From positions 186,001-250,000 of the forward strand of contig NZ_JADIJC010000003.1 in the NCBI RefSeq assembly GCF_015278255.1: a stretch of 64,000 nt of DNA, given 5' to 3'. The notes under the pieces are model-generated. The model made no database searches. It was not told the origin of the DNA and saw nothing but the letters and a program-made list of their open reading frames with translations. The stretch comes from Microbacterium hibisci. Lineage in GTDB: Bacteria; Actinomycetota; Actinomycetes; Actinomycetales; Microbacteriaceae. Position numbers and translations under genes: made by a program. Shown here piece by piece: positions 62,619-64,000 of this stretch. Position 1 is the stretch's first letter, and each line of letters begins with the position of its first letter.

Positions 62619-63865
62619 GCCGGCGGCTCCTGCCAGTCCAGGCGCACCACCGTGCCGTGCGGCCCCGTCTCGAGGTCGGCCTTGCCGCCGACGGCCGCGA
62701 CGCGCGCCACGATCGACGCGCGGATGCCCAGGCGGTCGTCGGGCACGGCTTCCAGATCGAATCCCTCGCCGGCGTCGTGCACCTCCACGCGAACACGTCC
62801 GCCGACCGCCGTCACCGCGACGCCGAGCCCTGCGCCGCCGGCGTGCTGGACGGCGTTGGCGACGGCCTGCGTCGCGGCGAGGGCCAGGGCGCGGGCCACG
62901 CGGCCGGGGATCGGGGTGCCGTGCGGGTCGATGTCGCGCTGGACGTCGACGTCGACGCCGAGCTCACTGGCCGCCTCGGCGATCGCGGCCGCCACGGCCG
63001 CGGCATCCCACGGCTCGTCCGTGCCCTCGTGCGCGTCCTGCTCGGTGTTGGCCAGCCGTGTCAGCGCTTCACGCGCCATCGTCGCCGCCAGCGTGCGCTC
63101 GCGAGGCGTGCCGGCTCGCTCGGCGGCGATGAGCGCGGCGAGCACGCTGTCGTGCATGAGCGCGGCCACGGCGACGCGTTCCTGCTCCGCGGCGTCCGCG
63201 GCCGCCGCCTTGGCGTACGAGGCGACCGCCCGCGCGCGTGTCTCGTCGACGTTCACCGCCATGGAGCGGAACAGCCAGCCGAGGGTCAGGATGACCCCGC
63301 CGAGGATGAGGGCGAACGACACGTCCAGCCCGACCGCCACCCAGTACTCCTGCGCGAAGCCGACCTGCACGAGACGGACCAGCCCGAAGAGCACGGGTGC
63401 GAGGATCGTCCATACGATCTGCAGGGGGAACGGGAACGCCAGCACCGCGGCGAGCGTCGCGAGGTTGAGGAGATACCAGATCCACGGTTCGTCGAGCGCG
63501 TCCGGCGGAACCCCCGCCGTGGCGATCGGCCATGCCACCAGCGCGAGCACGTAGACGAAGGCGAAGACGCCGGCGGCCGCCCGCACCCCGCGGCCGATGA
63601 CGCACGCGAGGATCATCACCGCGAGCGAGCCGAACACCGAGATCATCAGGCCGGCGTGCCAGCCCGGTCGCTCGTCGGTGGAGCCGAGCGCCGTCAGAAA
63701 CGCCTGCAGCCCCACGATGACCGAGCCGAGCCCGCCGGCCACGAGCGAGATGATGCGCTCGACGCGCGAGCGCGTGAATGAGCCGATCCCCGCGGTCGCC
63801 TGGGGCGAGTGCGGGATCTGGGCCCACGCGGTGTCGAGCACCGCGGTCTGCCCGTCACCGGCCAC
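62615..63865 (-). CDS. Sensor histidine kinase (NarL-partner type)
   Basis: A 416-residue membrane kinase. Five to six helices (about residues 36-200) form the sensor region. The phosphoacceptor is probably His238 in VAALMHDSVLAALIAAERAG, a HisKA_3-like H-D motif. The ATPase domain has Asn337 (AVANAVQHAGG), DAGEG at 364-368 and RLGIRASI as G2. The GTG start at 63865 overlaps the end of the upstream gene by 11 nt, fitting a response regulator-kinase operon. The signal is unknown. Confidence 0.85.
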   Translation of the reverse strand: MAGDGQTAVLDTAWAQIPHSPQATAGIGSFTRSRVERIISLVAGGLGSVIVGLQAFLTALGSTDERPGWHAGLMISVFGSLAVMILACVIGRGVRAAAGVFAFVYVLALVAWPIATAGVPPDALDEPWIWYLLNLATLAAVLAFPFPLQIVWTILAPVLFGLVRLVQVGFAQEYWVAVGLDVSFALILGGVILTLGWLFRSMAVNVDETRARAVASYAKAAAADAAEQERVAVAALMHDSVLAALIAAERAGTPRERTLAATMAREALTRLANTEQDAHEGTDEPWDAAAVAAAIAEAASELGVDVDVQRDIDPHGTPIPGRVARALALAATQAVANAVQHAGGAGLGVAVTAVGGRVRVEVHDAGEGFDLEAVPDDRLGIRASIVARVAAVGGKADLETGPHGTVVRLDWQEPPA

Positions 63866-64000
63866 GCGTGATGTCTCCCGCGTCCGCCGACGGTTCGACG
63901 AGGATCCCGTCCTCGACGGCCCGATGCAGCAGGTCGATCTTGGTCGGTGCCGGCCGGCCGACCTCCACGTACTTCACCCGGATGCGCGTGATGTTCTCCT
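63855..64000 (-). CDS. C-terminal end of probable response regulator, cut by window edge
   Basis: Only 47 residues are visible, from ENITRIRVKYVEVGRPAPTK through IDLLHRAVEDGILVEPSAD to a TGA at 63855-63857. It precedes and overlaps the kinase gene, the usual place for a cognate response regulator. The sequence looks like a helical DNA-binding C-terminus but is too short to classify securely. Confidence 0.55.
   Translation of the reverse strand, partial: ENITRIRVKYVEVGRPAPTKIDLLHRAVEDGILVEPSADAGDITRGR

Overview
The window is chromosomal DNA from a high-GC actinobacterium. Gene content and codon bias, heavy use of GTG/TTG starts, WhiB and DUF3499 families, and the recurring decamer CGGATGCCGC/GCGGCATCCG all fit Microbacteriaceae, most likely Microbacterium or a close relative; this is inference because no 16S gene is present. 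Many conserved genes are those found near Rv3693-Rv3695 and Rv3248c-Rv3281 in Mycobacterium tuberculosis (DUF58, SpoIIM-like, RDD; then ahcY, manA, DUF3499, Rv3259-like, whiB2, LCP protein, purE, purK, PH-domain protein, birA, accD, accE). The window therefore looks like a conserved actinobacterial backbone opened by a very large cell-envelope polysaccharide locus.

Layout. 1-6977: DUF58 protein (cut by the window edge), an aqpZ / furA-katG oxidative and osmotic stress unit, and the divergent SpoIIM-like/RDD pair. 6984-16440: ahcY, a methyltransferase, DUF3499, a degenerate zincin, a DUF5719 protein coupled to a giant membrane glycosyltransferase, whiB2 and manA. 16523-31308: two O-antigen ligase-like proteins, galactofuranosyltransferase-like enzymes (GlfT1-like and GlfT2-like), UDP-galactopyranose mutase, a first ABC polysaccharide exporter, and a GtrA / GtrB-like / DUF2142 set. 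31446-42333: a nucleotide-sugar dehydrogenase, a polyprenyl-phosphate-type GT, an SDR epimerase, membrane GT-C-like proteins, a second GtrA, a large GT, and a secreted LGFP-repeat protein. 42472-54433: a second ABC exporter, two RgpF-like proteins, the complete dTDP-rhamnose pathway (rmlA, rmlB, fused rmlC-rmlD), an acyltransferase and a GT4. 54430-61164: LCP ligase, purE, purK, a PH-domain protein, birA, accD, accE. 61515-64000: an uncharacterised membrane protein, a histidine kinase and the tail of its probable response regulator.

How it works together (inference). glf supplies UDP-galactofuranose and rmlA/B/CD supply dTDP-rhamnose. GlfT-like, RgpF-like and other GTs assemble lipid-linked glycans in the cytoplasm; two Wzm/Wzt pairs export them. 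GtrA/GtrB/GT-C-like modules may add side sugars outside the membrane, an acyltransferase may acylate, and the LCP protein (or the O-antigen ligase-like proteins) may attach the polymer to the wall. The LGFP-repeat protein is a candidate wall-glycan-binding surface protein.

Two structural themes stand out. Most operon heads carry a TAnnnT -10 hexamer 6-7 nt before the start codon, which predicts leaderless mRNAs. Nearly all operon-internal genes are joined by 1-4 nt start/stop overlaps. No tRNA, rRNA, CRISPR array, transposase or integrase was seen.
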